The notes: generated by a model from the sequence alone, not told the origin. A stretch of 17,915 nt of DNA from an uncultured Collinsella sp. (GCA_900552145.1 URYW01000033.1:1-17915), one strand, 5' to 3'; positions 1-7,792 are shown, counted from the stretch's first letter. A program made the numbers and translations.

Positions 1-239
1 CGATGGGCAAAGGGTGCATTTTCTCGGCCATCCCGGTCGCGATCTTTCAGGGGCTGGTGACGCTCTTCGCCCGCTTCCTGCAGCCCATCATGACCGCGCA
101 GGCCACGAGCAGCCTCGCGCTCACCGGCTCGATCCTGGTCTTCTGCGTCGGCGTCAACCTCATCCGTCCTCAGACCTTCCGCACGGCCAATATGCTCCCC
201 TCCGTCGTCATCGCCGTCATCTACGCCCTCCTGTTCTAA
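1..239 (+). CDS. DUF554 family membrane protein, 3' end only
   Basis: This is the C-terminal part of an integral membrane protein. The reading frame is open from the window edge, so the true start lies upstream and the ATG at position 3 is probably internal. The visible 78 residues hold three hydrophobic segments. They contain the pattern of late DUF554 proteins (YdfK/YqgA-like): an alanine- and serine-rich helix, then a GVNLI turn, then TANMLPSVVIAVIYALLF at the C-terminus. Full-length family members have roughly 225-240 residues, so about a third is present. The molecular function of DUF554 is not established. No intrinsic terminator is evident between its TAA and the next gene. The family call rests on recalled sequence style. 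Confidence 0.7.
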   Translation, partial: MGKGCIFSAIPVAIFQGLVTLFARFLQPIMTAQATSSLALTGSILVFCVGVNLIRPQTFRTANMLPSVVIAVIYALLF

Positions 240-281
240 ATCTATCAACGCAGCGGCATCCCGAACACCTGTTTGATGCTG

Positions 282-290
282 TGCTATGAT
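282..290 (+). promoter_or_regulatory. Extended -10 promoter candidate for the TerB/BrxD/helicase module
   Basis: TGC-TATGAT is an extended -10 element whose hexamer (285-290) matches TATAAT at five of six positions. No convincing -35 lies 16-18 bp upstream, which is typical of extended -10 promoters. Transcription would begin near 297, giving a leader of about 30 nt before the GTG start at 328. Confidence 0.45.
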
Positions 291-327
291 ATGAGGTCAC
301 CGAAGCTGCGTTAGGAGAGGAGAAGCG

Positions 328-2088
328 GTGGCCGACCAGGACATCAAGATGCTCATCGAGCGCATTATGGCCGAGGCCCGGACCCATCAGTCCGCCCGCT
401 TCTCAAACGAAATCTACGCAGACGAGCCGATTCTCAAAACCGGCCGACAGATGCAGAATTTCCTTCCCGACCAGTACCGCAAGATGCGCGAGATATCGCG
501 CTGGCAGGATGACCCCAAAGGCGGCGCGGGTCGCTGGCTTTCGGAAGCCGAGCTTTTTTACCGCCAAGGCCTGCTGATGGCCGACTTTGAGGACGACTGC
601 CCCTACAACGGCACCTTTAAGTCGTACTTTCCCACCTACAATGCCATGAGCGACCGGCAGTTGCGCGGCTACTTTACCTGGCGTGCCCAAGTGCGCCGCG
701 GAACCGTCGAGGAAACGTCTACATCCTTTGCCTTTCTGTATCTCTATGAGCTGATTTGCGGCATTGGCGTAGATAATCCGCTCGAGGGTTTTAACAAGAT
801 CAAGGCCTTTTGGGATGCCTACCGCGCCTTTGAGCCCGGCATCGACCGGTTTGCGCGCGTGTGGCTGCAGGATTACGCCGTGTTCCACGCGCTCGACCCC
901 AAGCTGCTTCGTGACTCTAAAACCGTCATGTTCGATAATGCCCTTATCGAGCTGCGGCACGCGGCACGAGACCTTGTGCCAGCGCCGGCACCGTCCGGCC
1001 AGACCCCTAAGCGTCGCAAAACCTCCGAGCCCACGCTCCCCCTTCCGCCCGATGAGGTGCGCGAGGAGCGACTCATGGCCGCCATCAACGCCCTCTCCAC
1101 GTACAACCTAAGTAACTCGCGGCTCGACCGCAGCCACCACCGCGATCTGCGCCACGTGGCGTGCGCCGTGTATGTCCGTATGGCGCGCTACTATGACACG
1201 CACCGAAAGACCGGCATCGTGGCGAGCTTATTTGGGGAGGAGACGGCCATGCCCTACACCATGTTTGCCTCGGCCGTATTCTTTGCGCCCGAGCGCCACG
1301 AGGACTGCGAATACCGCCTGGATCCCATCCATATCTACCGTTGCCAAAACGGCTTTTGGGAATGTATGCGTATCCACAGTAGTAGGCAAAAGAGCAGCAA
1401 GCTCGGTGAAATGATGCGCGCCTGCGACCAACGCCTGCGCCTGGCGCTGGACCCCGCCCATCCCCTTAAGGAAGAAAAGGTCCCCAAATATCTGGCCAAG
1501 ATTATCGATGACGAGATTGTGGCATGGCTTTCATGGGATACCGCACACCAGCCCGTCAAGATCGATATCGATCTGAGTCAGCTGGGGCACATTCGGAGCG
1601 CCGCCGCGCAAACGCGTGAAGCGCTTTTGATCGATGAAGAGCGCGAGGACGGCGCACCTGTGGAAGCCGAGGCAGCGGACTCAGGGCAACCGGAAGCCGA
1701 GCCCGTAGCCGACGCGATTGTCGAGGCGATCGCGGCACCCATTCGGCAGGACGAGGCCGACGAGCCAACCATATCCACCGAACAGTTTGGTGTCGTGGCC
1801 CCGCTTCTCGCGCCGACGCCCGCGTTCGCAGCCGTTGCGCCCGCTGACGCCACGAACGAACTCACGCCTGCCGCAGACGCCTATCTCCGCGCGCTGCTCG
1901 AGCATAACGCAGTACAGGCGGAATCGGCGGTAGTGCAATCGGGGCAGAGCGAGGACATGCTCGTCGACAGCATCAACGAGTCACTCTTTGACCTGGTGGG
2001 AGACACCGTTATCGAATTCGGCGCGGCAGGACCGCAAATTATCGAGGATTACGAAGCAGACGTGAGAGGATACCTAGACCATGAGTGA
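328..2088 (+). CDS. TerB_N / TerB_C domain protein
   Basis: This is a 586-residue soluble protein with no signal peptide or membrane segment. The GTG start is supported by an AGGAGAGGAG ribosome binding site at 313-322. Residues about 60-210 match the TerB N-terminal domain (PF13208 style): RWLSEAELFYRQG at 69-81, then YFPTYNAMSDRQLRGYFTWR at 100-119, followed by a helical bundle. A basic, proline-rich linker follows (218-250). Residues about 310-440 form a conserved-looking middle block, with CQNGFWECMRIH at 339-350 and KLGEMMRACDQRLRLAL at 368-384. An acidic Ala/Glu-rich spacer (about 440-535) leads to a TerB_C-like end, where LVDSINESLFDLVGDTVIEF starts at 545. The tellurite-resistance TerB core domain itself is not seen. 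The downstream ATPase overlaps its last codons, so the two are translationally coupled. Biochemical function is unknown; a scaffold or partner for the ATPase and helicase is my inference. Confidence 0.82.
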   Translation: MADQDIKMLIERIMAEARTHQSARFSNEIYADEPILKTGRQMQNFLPDQYRKMREISRWQDDPKGGAGRWLSEAELFYRQGLLMADFEDDCPYNGTFKSYFPTYNAMSDRQLRGYFTWRAQVRRGTVEETSTSFAFLYLYELICGIGVDNPLEGFNKIKAFWDAYRAFEPGIDRFARVWLQDYAVFHALDPKLLRDSKTVMFDNALIELRHAARDLVPAPAPSGQTPKRRKTSEPTLPLPPDEVREERLMAAINALSTYNLSNSRLDRSHHRDLRHVACAVYVRMARYYDTHRKTGIVASLFGEETAMPYTMFASAVFFAPERHEDCEYRLDPIHIYRCQNGFWECMRIHSSRQKSSKLGEMMRACDQRLRLALDPAHPLKEEKVPKYLAKIIDDEIVAWLSWDTAHQPVKIDIDLSQLGHIRSAAAQTREALLIDEEREDGAPVEAEAADSGQPEAEPVADAIVEAIAAPIRQDEADEPTISTEQFGVVAPLLAPTPAFAAVAPADATNELTPAADAYLRALLEHNAVQAESAVVQSGQSEDMLVDSINESLFDLVGDTVIEFGAAGPQIIEDYEADVRGYLDHE

Positions 2089-3376
2089 TACCACATCCGC
2101 AGCGCCCCGCGTACCCAAACGCGTCGCTGCCGTTATCCTAAACTCGCTCAAGGGCGGCGTGGTCCCGCGCATCGGCCTTCCTTACATCACCGTAGGGCGC
2201 GAGGTCGAGATTCGCGCCCTGCTCACCGATCTGAGTCTCATCTCCGACGGTGGCGCGAGCTTCCGCTTTCTGGTCGGTCGTTACGGCGCCGGCAAGAGCT
2301 TTTTGCTCCAGACCATCCGCACGCACGCCATGGGTGAGGGATTCGTCGTCGCCGATGCCGACCTATCCCCTGAACGCCGCCTGCAGGGCGGCCAGGGACA
2401 GGGCCTTGCCACCTACCGTGAGCTCATCCGCAATACATCGACCAAGACGCGCCCCGAGGGCGGCGCGCTCAACCTGATTCTCGATCGCTGGGTCGCCTCG
2501 TGCGCGGACGCCGATGAGTCGGCTATCAATGCCCAACTCGCTCCGCTCGAGGAAATAGTCCACGGCTTCGACTTTGCCCGCATGCTCCGTCGCTATCGCG
2601 CGGCCGTTTCCGAGGGCGACGAGGAGACCATGAACCGCGTAACCAAGTGGATCCGAGGCGAGTACCGAACCAAGAGCGAGGCGCGCGCCGAGCTGGGCTC
2701 CTCGACCATCATCAGCGATGACGACTGGTACGACTACGTCAAACTCATCGCACGCTTTTTGGTCTGCAGCGGCTACAAGGGCATGCTGGTGCTCATCGAC
2801 GAACTCGTAAACCTGTACAAGCTTCCCCACGCCATCACGCGCCAGTACAACTACGAGAAAATCCTCACCATGTACAACGACACGCTCCAGGGCAAGGCGC
2901 AGTACTTGGGCATGATCATGGGCGGCACGCCGACCTCCATCGAGGACCGCCGTCGCGGCGTATTCTCCTACGAGGCTCTGCGCAGCCGGCTCGCTCAGGG
3001 TCGCTTTGCACGCGAGGACCTTAAGGACATGCTCGCGCCCATCATCCGCTTGCAGCCGCTCACCTACGAGGAGCTACTGGTGCTGATCGAAAAACTCATG
3101 CAAATTCACGCCGGCTACTTTGGCTGGACGCCCACGCTTACCGAGAACGACTTGGTGGACTTCCTCAAGATTGAGTTTGGCCGCGTGGGAGCCGATACGC
3201 ACCTGACGCCTCGCGAGGTAATTCGCGACTTTATCGAGCTGCTCGACATCCTATGCCAGAACCCCGATGCCAACGTTGCCGAGCTACTACAAAGCGTCGG
3301 CGGCGATAGCCTCACACCGGTCAGCGAATCGCCCGCATCACCCGATGACCGCAACTTCGCCGAATTCACCATCTAA
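2081..3376 (+). CDS. brxD: BrxD-like ATP-binding protein (DUF2791 P-loop NTPase)
   Basis: This is a 431-residue P-loop ATPase of the DUF2791/BREX ATP-binding family (PF10923 style), close to the usual length of BrxD. The N-terminus has the family signature NSLKGGVVPRIGLPYITVGR (21-40). The Walker A motif is GRYGAGKS (66-73), Walker B is LVLIDE (235-240), and a sensor-like GGTP (280-283) precedes the probable arginine-finger segment ALRSRL (298-303). The ATG lies inside the end of the TerB gene (ATGAGTGA, 8-nt overlap), implying coupled translation and near-equal expression. In BREX and Pgl loci, BrxD accompanies the Lhr-type helicase BrxHI, and the same pairing occurs here. Its ATPase substrate or effector role is not established. 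The family call is strong. Calling it a defence protein is inference, because no PglX or PglZ is present in the window. Confidence 0.85.
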   Translation: MSDTTSAAPRVPKRVAAVILNSLKGGVVPRIGLPYITVGREVEIRALLTDLSLISDGGASFRFLVGRYGAGKSFLLQTIRTHAMGEGFVVADADLSPERRLQGGQGQGLATYRELIRNTSTKTRPEGGALNLILDRWVASCADADESAINAQLAPLEEIVHGFDFARMLRRYRAAVSEGDEETMNRVTKWIRGEYRTKSEARAELGSSTIISDDDWYDYVKLIARFLVCSGYKGMLVLIDELVNLYKLPHAITRQYNYEKILTMYNDTLQGKAQYLGMIMGGTPTSIEDRRRGVFSYEALRSRLAQGRFAREDLKDMLAPIIRLQPLTYEELLVLIEKLMQIHAGYFGWTPTLTENDLVDFLKIEFGRVGADTHLTPREVIRDFIELLDILCQNPDANVAELLQSVGGDSLTPVSESPASPDDRNFAEFTI

Positions 3377-3411
3377 CCTGCCAAAAAGGGACAGGTTTAT
3401 TTTGGCAGGTT
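3375..3411 (+). terminator. Hairpin with two alternative pairings between brxD and the helicase gene
   Basis: A perfect 12-bp inverted repeat has arms AACCTGCCAAAA (3375-3386) and TTTTGGCAGGTT (3400-3411) and a 13-nt loop, followed by TTTTAT. The left arm overlaps the brxD stop codon. The loop itself contains CAGGTT (3392-3397), which can also pair with AACCTG at 3375-3380. It may therefore act as a partial terminator, as an attenuator lowering helicase expression, or be a genome-wide palindromic repeat. Confidence 0.55.
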
Positions 3412-3480
3412 TTATCTGGGCAAACGTCGAGGCAGTAATGCAGCAAGCCACTGCCCACCGCGTTGAGAGATTCGTTTTTG

Positions 3481-3488
3481 AAAGGAGG
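3481..3488 (+). promoter_or_regulatory. Ribosome binding site deciding the helicase start
   Basis: AAAGGAGG lies 4 nt upstream of the GTG at 3493. This strong match supports GTG 3493 over the in-frame TTG at 3463, which has no comparable site and whose reading would run through the Shine-Dalgarno sequence. Confidence 0.8.
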
Positions 3489-3492
3489 CCCC

Positions 3493-5937
3493 GTGAACGC
3501 CTTTGACCGCTACGCCCCGTTTATCCAAGACTTCATCTACTCCCACGATTGGGAGAGTCTGCGCTCTATCCAGGTTGCAGCGGCAGACGCCATCTTTAAT
3601 ACGCAGGACAATGTGCTCCTGACGGCATCCACGGCTTCCGGCAAAACCGAGGCAGCCTTCTTTCCCATCCTGACCGAGTTTTGGGAGAACCCGCCCGCAA
3701 GCGTTGGCGCCCTCTATATCGGCCCCCTCAAGGCACTCATCAATGATCAGTTCGTCCGCCTCAACGACCTATGCGAAGAGGCCGATATCCCTGTCTGGCA
3801 CTGGCATGGCGATGTCTCGCAGTCGCACAAGGCTAAGCTCATCAAAAAACCGAGCGGTATCTTGCAGATTACGCCCGAGTCGCTCGAGGCGCTCCTGATC
3901 CATAAGCACATGGCAATCCCTCGTATGTTTTGCGACCTGCGCTATGTGGTTATCGACGAGGTTCATTCGCTCATGCGCGGCGACCGCGGCGGTCAGACGC
4001 TCTGCCTTATCGAGCGCCTCTCGCGCATGGCAGGCGTGCAGCCCCGCCGCATCGGCCTTTCTGCCACCATCGGCGACCCCGAGCGCACGGGCGCCTTTCT
4101 CTCACAGGGAACAGGACGCGATTGCATCATCCCCCGCTTTGAGGAACCGCGCCGCGTGTGGCGCATCTCCATGGAGCACTTCTACAACTCGGGTCCCCAG
4201 GCACAGCAGCGGGGATTCGAGAGCACGGGTCCTCAAGAGGCCGAAGTGCTTGCGTGCGAGCGCATCGAGGCGGCGGCATCCGCGGCACTGCCCGCCGGCG
4301 CCCAAGATATGCGTCACAGCGGACAGCTTGCACAGGAAGAACGCCGTCAACGTCGCGAGCAGGCGCGGGGCAAGGCCGCTCCCAAAGACCGCCGCACTTC
4401 CTCGGCCCCCGAGGGCGAAGTCGACATCCCACGAGCGGCCGAGCAGGCGCGTCTCAACCCCACCGACACGGCGCCCGACAACGCCGACCCCGGTATGGGC
4501 TATATCTTTGAGCATACGCGCGGCCGCAAGTGCCTGGTCTTTGCCAACTCGCGCGAGGAGGCAGAGGCCGTGTGTTCCATGCTGCGCAGCTACTGCGAAA
4601 GTCGACACGAGCCCGACCGCTTTCTAATCCATCACGGCAACCTTTCGGCATCGCTGCGCGAGACGGCCGAGGAGCTCATGCGCGATGAAGAACAGGCACA
4701 GACGACCGTCACCACCTCTACGCTGGAGCTCGGTATCGATATCGGCCGCCTGGAGCGTGCGTTTCAGATCGATGCGCCGTTTACCGTCAGCTCCTTTTTG
4801 CAGCGCATGGGGCGCACAGGCCGTCGCGACCTTCCACCCGAGATGTGGTTTGTCATGCGCGAGGAAGAACCCGAGCCGCGCACGATGATGCCCGAGACCA
4901 TTCCTTGGAAACTCCTGCAGGGTATCGCGCTCGTACAACTCTATCGCGAAGAAAAGTGGGTCGAGCCGCCCGAGCTCGATCGACTCCCCTACAGCCTGCT
5001 CTATCACCAGACTATGTCGACCCTCGCCAGCACCGGCGAGCTCACGCCGGCCGAACTTGCCCAGCGCGTGCTCACGCTCAGCTATTTCCACCGTGTCTCG
5101 GCAGACGATTACCGTGTGCTGCTACGTCACCTCATTAAGATCGACCATATCCAGGTCACCGAAGGTGGCGGGCTCATCGTGGGTCTCGCGGGCGAGCGCA
5201 TCATCAACAACTTTAAGTTCTACGCCGTGTTCCAGGAAAACGAGGAGTTTACCGTTCGCAGCGAGTCGGCCGAGTTGGGCACGATCGTCAATCCTCCACC
5301 GCCCGGTGAGCGCATCGCCATCGCAGGCCATTGCTGGATTGTTGAAGAAGTGGACTGGAAGCGCCATACCGTCTTTGCCACGCAGGTCAAAGGCCGGGTG
5401 CCGGCCTACTTTGGCGACTGCCCCGGCGACATTAACACGCATGTGCTCGAGCGCATGCGCCAAGCGCTCACTGAGCACGCGGCATATCCGTACCTTATGG
5501 GTAACGCACGGGCTCGCTTGGCGCAGGCTCGTCATACCGCCGAGATTTCGGGCGCGGGGACCAAGCCGCTCATCAACCTGGGTGGCGACACCTGGGTGCT
5601 CTTCCCCTGGTTGGGTAGCTACGCCTTCCTAGCACTCGAGCGCATGCTTAAAATCAAATGCGCCGCTGAGTTGGGCCTTCGCGGACTCGACCCGTCACGC
5701 CCGTACTTTATGCAGTTTAAGATGAAGGCCGACGAGGAGACGTTCTTTGAAGTGCTCGCCGCCGAAGCCGAGAAAGACTTCGACCCCATCGACCTCGTCT
5801 ATCCCGGCGAGGTGCCTTACTTTGATCGGTACGACGAATTCGTTCCAGAAGAGCTCGTGCGCAAAGGCTTTGCCGAAGGCGTGCTCGACATCGAAGGCAT
5901 GAAGCAGCGCGTTCTCGGCTGGCGCGACCACGCCTAA
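3493..5937 (+). CDS. Lhr/BrxHI-like DEAD/DEAH-box superfamily 2 helicase
   Basis: This is an 814-residue ATP-dependent nucleic-acid helicase. Numbered from GTG 3493, it shows the complete SF2 motif set: motif I ASTASGKTEA (45-54), Ia GPLKALINDQ (77-86), ITPESLEALL (126-135), II DEVH (155-158), III SATIGDP (190-196), IV LVFANSREEAE (348-358), V TSTLELGIDIG (408-418) and VI QRMGRTGRR (437-445). The long C-terminal half resembles the winged-helix and accessory region of Lhr-type helicases. In BREX loci the equivalent partner of BrxD is BrxHI. A charged, Arg/Glu/Ala-rich stretch (about 231-335) sits between the two RecA lobes and looks like a family- or genus-specific linker. The gene follows brxD after 116 nt, so it could be cotranscribed, or partly separated by the hairpin at 3375. 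Helicase identity is secure. The exact subfamily and polarity are not determined. Confidence 0.85.
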   Translation: MNAFDRYAPFIQDFIYSHDWESLRSIQVAAADAIFNTQDNVLLTASTASGKTEAAFFPILTEFWENPPASVGALYIGPLKALINDQFVRLNDLCEEADIPVWHWHGDVSQSHKAKLIKKPSGILQITPESLEALLIHKHMAIPRMFCDLRYVVIDEVHSLMRGDRGGQTLCLIERLSRMAGVQPRRIGLSATIGDPERTGAFLSQGTGRDCIIPRFEEPRRVWRISMEHFYNSGPQAQQRGFESTGPQEAEVLACERIEAAASAALPAGAQDMRHSGQLAQEERRQRREQARGKAAPKDRRTSSAPEGEVDIPRAAEQARLNPTDTAPDNADPGMGYIFEHTRGRKCLVFANSREEAEAVCSMLRSYCESRHEPDRFLIHHGNLSASLRETAEELMRDEEQAQTTVTTSTLELGIDIGRLERAFQIDAPFTVSSFLQRMGRTGRRDLPPEMWFVMREEEPEPRTMMPETIPWKLLQGIALVQLYREEKWVEPPELDRLPYSLLYHQTMSTLASTGELTPAELAQRVLTLSYFHRVSADDYRVLLRHLIKIDHIQVTEGGGLIVGLAGERIINNFKFYAVFQENEEFTVRSESAELGTIVNPPPPGERIAIAGHCWIVEEVDWKRHTVFATQVKGRVPAYFGDCPGDINTHVLERMRQALTEHAAYPYLMGNARARLAQARHTAEISGAGTKPLINLGGDTWVLFPWLGSYAFLALERMLKIKCAAELGLRGLDPSRPYFMQFKMKADEETFFEVLAAEAEKDFDPIDLVYPGEVPYFDRYDEFVPEELVRKGFAEGVLDIEGMKQRVLGWRDHA

Positions 5938-5950
5938 GACCAGTCTTTTT

Positions 5951-6050
5951 GGGACGGGGCTATTTTAGCTACTTTATGTCGTCCAACGATTTCGATGGAC
6001 CGCAAATAAGATCAATCTTGTATGTAGTAGCCGTCAAAATGGCCCCTCCC
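5951..6050. repeat. Imperfect long inverted repeat
   Basis: The arm at 5951-5972 begins GGGACGGGGCTATTTTAG. The arm at 6024-6050 reads, on the opposite strand, GGGAGGGGCCATTTTGACGG followed by CTACTAC. The two therefore pair imperfectly across about 50 bases. The centre holds a second stem, GTCCA (5981-5985) with TGGAC (5996-6000), extended by CGA/TCG. It lies just after the helicase stop codon and may end its transcript, though there is no clean U-tract after the right arm. Confidence 0.5.
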
Positions 6051-6341
6051 CTGCAAAAACAGAAGGTAACTGGAAGAAGACCCCCCTGTCTTTACGGGCA
6101 AAAAAGGGGCAGAACGGTAAAGTACACTTGTCGCGTAATGTGCTTAATATTCAGGGATTAGATTTGCTAAGCAGGGCTGCAACCACCAATCGTTGCGATT
6201 TTATCGTTACAAGAAAATCCTAAATTCCTTCATGGCGCTAAAACCCGCAGAGTAAATTGCCAACTGCAGCACCCAAAAACTAAGATCTACCGCGTTCCAC
6301 GACCTGAGTTTTCACCATATTGTGGATTGCATTAAGGGGAT

Positions 6342-6384
6342 GTTTACCGCATCTACGTCCAGTGCAGACGTAGATGCGGTAAAC
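6342..6384. repeat. Perfect 18-bp palindrome with 7-nt loop
   Basis: The arms GTTTACCGCATCTACGTC (6342-6359) and GACGTAGATGCGGTAAAC (6367-6384) are exact reverse complements around CAGTGCA. Neither side carries a run of T, so it is not a standard intrinsic terminator. It resembles a REP-type intergenic palindrome or the recognition end of a small mobile repeat. Confidence 0.75.
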
Positions 6385-6491
6385 CGCAATTATAAGTCAC
6401 TAGTCTGGGGCAGAATTAAACGGTTCACCCCTGGTGAGATATAGCTATCTTCGCCCGAGACCATTACTATTCCGCCAGTATCGATAAAAAG

Positions 6492-6593
6492 CTAATGTTC
6501 CTCGGCATTAAGGCCCACCGATTCAAAGTAAACGCATACACCCGCAGCCATCAAGAAGGCTCGACGCTTCTGGCGGCTCGTCAATCGATACAT
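6492..6593 (-). CDS. Possible 33-residue ORF coupled to the MFS gene
   Basis: An ATG overlaps the MFS stop codon by one base (TGATG on the minus strand) and opens a 33-codon frame ending in TAG. The peptide has a basic start (MYRLTSRQKRR), then a short hydrophobic stretch (AFLMAAGVCVYF) and an acidic end (NAEEH). The overlap would allow translation by reinitiation, and there is no good independent Shine-Dalgarno site. I do not recognise a family. It may instead be the frame-shifted remains of a longer C-terminus of the exporter, or chance. Confidence 0.22.
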   Translation of the reverse strand: MYRLTSRQKRRAFLMAAGVCVYFESVGLNAEEH

Positions 6594-7792
6594 CAATTCT
6601 TGAAGGCGTGTATTCCACCAATTTTTAATGAAACAACGGCGGTAATCGCTGTCGCGATTGCGCCAATAATACCGAGCGCCATCTGAATGGGGTATAACCC
6701 CAACACATGTCCAAATACGGAGAAAAACAATGCGGAAAAGAGGGCCCTTACCAGAGACGCGACGGAAAGGATCGTCGCGCGGAGATCGTCCGCTATCGCG
6801 TCTTGGATTAAGTTTTCCGAAGTGATGTACACCACTTCTGGGAGAAAGCAAAGCACCATGCTAAGGCCAAACAAGCACAGCGGATTTGAAGCGAACCACG
6901 GAAGAATCATGAAAAGGCCGGCCTCGATTAGCATCGAGCCGAGCATGGTGTTTCTTTTCCCGAAACGCGATGAGAAGAAATCTGCTGCAATGTAGGCCGT
7001 CGCATTTACTGCATAGGATGCACCGAAAAAGATTCCTATTATGGAGACGGGAGCATCAAATGCGTCGAATACCAACTGATTCAAGTTGTAATAACTCCCA
7101 TAGAATCCATCGAGCATGCTCGTGCCGATTAGAAGAAGCAATACCGCAAAAGCGGATTCTCCAACACGCCAGGTTTCGCGTCTGAACATCTTGGCTGCGT
7201 CAAACCTTCCCTTTTCAGAGCTTTTAGAACGGGTCGCTTCCGTCCTCTCAATGGGATACAGAAGGAAAAGCTGCAGGAGATAGAAAACGGAGACACATAC
7301 GTAGAGGGCGCTCCAAGATACTTGGGCAATGAAAGATCCGAGCACAATTGCCATTCCCGTAGCGATTGATTGTGCGGCAAGCAGCCGAGCATTGATGGTG
7401 AGGAAGCGCTCTCCTTGACCGGCATTCCGGGCAATTTCATATAAAAGTGCTTGTTCGGATCCCGATTGAAGGGAGTAAGCGAGTGCCTCAACAAGGGAAA
7501 GCACGACAAGAAAGGGACCTGAGAGCAGCAGCATGCCAGCCGTATGGAAGAAAAGGAGCAGCACGCCCGTTTGAATCGAAAACTTCTTTCCAAAGAAATC
7601 GCCTATCAGCCCTGTTGGCAGCTCGAGAACGACCGTTGCGATGTTAAACAGGGCTTGATAAAGCGCGATTTCCGTGACAGACATCCCTTTATTCGCAAGG
7701 AAAAGTAGAAATACCCCCCGATTTAAAACAAATCCCGCGAGAACGAAAAAGGCGGAATAGACGTGCAGTTGCGCAGTGGCATTCTTATTCAT
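6593..7792 (-). CDS. Major facilitator superfamily transporter, probable drug/metabolite exporter
   Basis: This is a 399-residue polytopic membrane protein, close to the 400-residue size of 12-helix MFS exporters. About twelve hydrophobic segments are visible, with a charged central loop near residues 185-210 (IERTEATRSKSSEKGR). The hallmark cytoplasmic motif A follows helix 2 as ELPTGLIGDFFGKK (57-70). The Glu-Leu-Pro-Thr-Gly lead-in is common in DHA-type exporters of Gram-positive bacteria. The ATG at 7792 has GGAAG about 6 nt upstream. The substrate cannot be told from sequence. The gene is visibly more A/T-rich, with different codon choice from its neighbours, and it sits alone between two palindrome-bearing gaps. 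This suggests horizontal acquisition. Confidence 0.82.
   Translation of the reverse strand: MNKNATAQLHVYSAFFVLAGFVLNRGVFLLFLANKGMSVTEIALYQALFNIATVVLELPTGLIGDFFGKKFSIQTGVLLLFFHTAGMLLLSGPFLVVLSLVEALAYSLQSGSEQALLYEIARNAGQGERFLTINARLLAAQSIATGMAIVLGSFIAQVSWSALYVCVSVFYLLQLFLLYPIERTEATRSKSSEKGRFDAAKMFRRETWRVGESAFAVLLLLIGTSMLDGFYGSYYNLNQLVFDAFDAPVSIIGIFFGASYAVNATAYIAADFFSSRFGKRNTMLGSMLIEAGLFMILPWFASNPLCLFGLSMVLCFLPEVVYITSENLIQDAIADDLRATILSVASLVRALFSALFFSVFGHVLGLYPIQMALGIIGAIATAITAVVSLKIGGIHAFKN

Larger units (their letters stand above)
5938..6491. other. Gene-free, A/T-rich intergenic stretch between the helicase and MFS genes
   Basis: I see no credible gene in this 554-base gap. Base composition drops visibly toward A/T after about 6000 compared with the helicase gene. 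It holds an imperfect long hairpin at 5951-6050, a perfect 18-bp palindrome at 6342-6384, and a small TCACC-CCT-GGTGA hairpin at 6424-6436. I found no tRNA fold, transposase remnant or CRISPR-like array by eye. The helicase gene and the minus-strand MFS gene converge on this gap. Confidence 0.6.

Noticed and set aside
328..2088. Tellurite resistance determinant
   Set aside because: Only TerB_N- and TerB_C-type regions are seen. The TerB core and the usual terZABCDE neighbours are missing, so the domain name does not support that phenotype.
328..5937. Complete BREX or Pgl defence locus
   Set aside because: No PglX methylase, PglZ, BrxC/PglY or Lon-like protease gene is present. Only the BrxD-like and helicase partners are seen.
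6495..6995. Small plus-strand frames opposite the MFS gene
   Set aside because: They lack ribosome binding sites and domains and lie antisense to clear transmembrane coding sequence.
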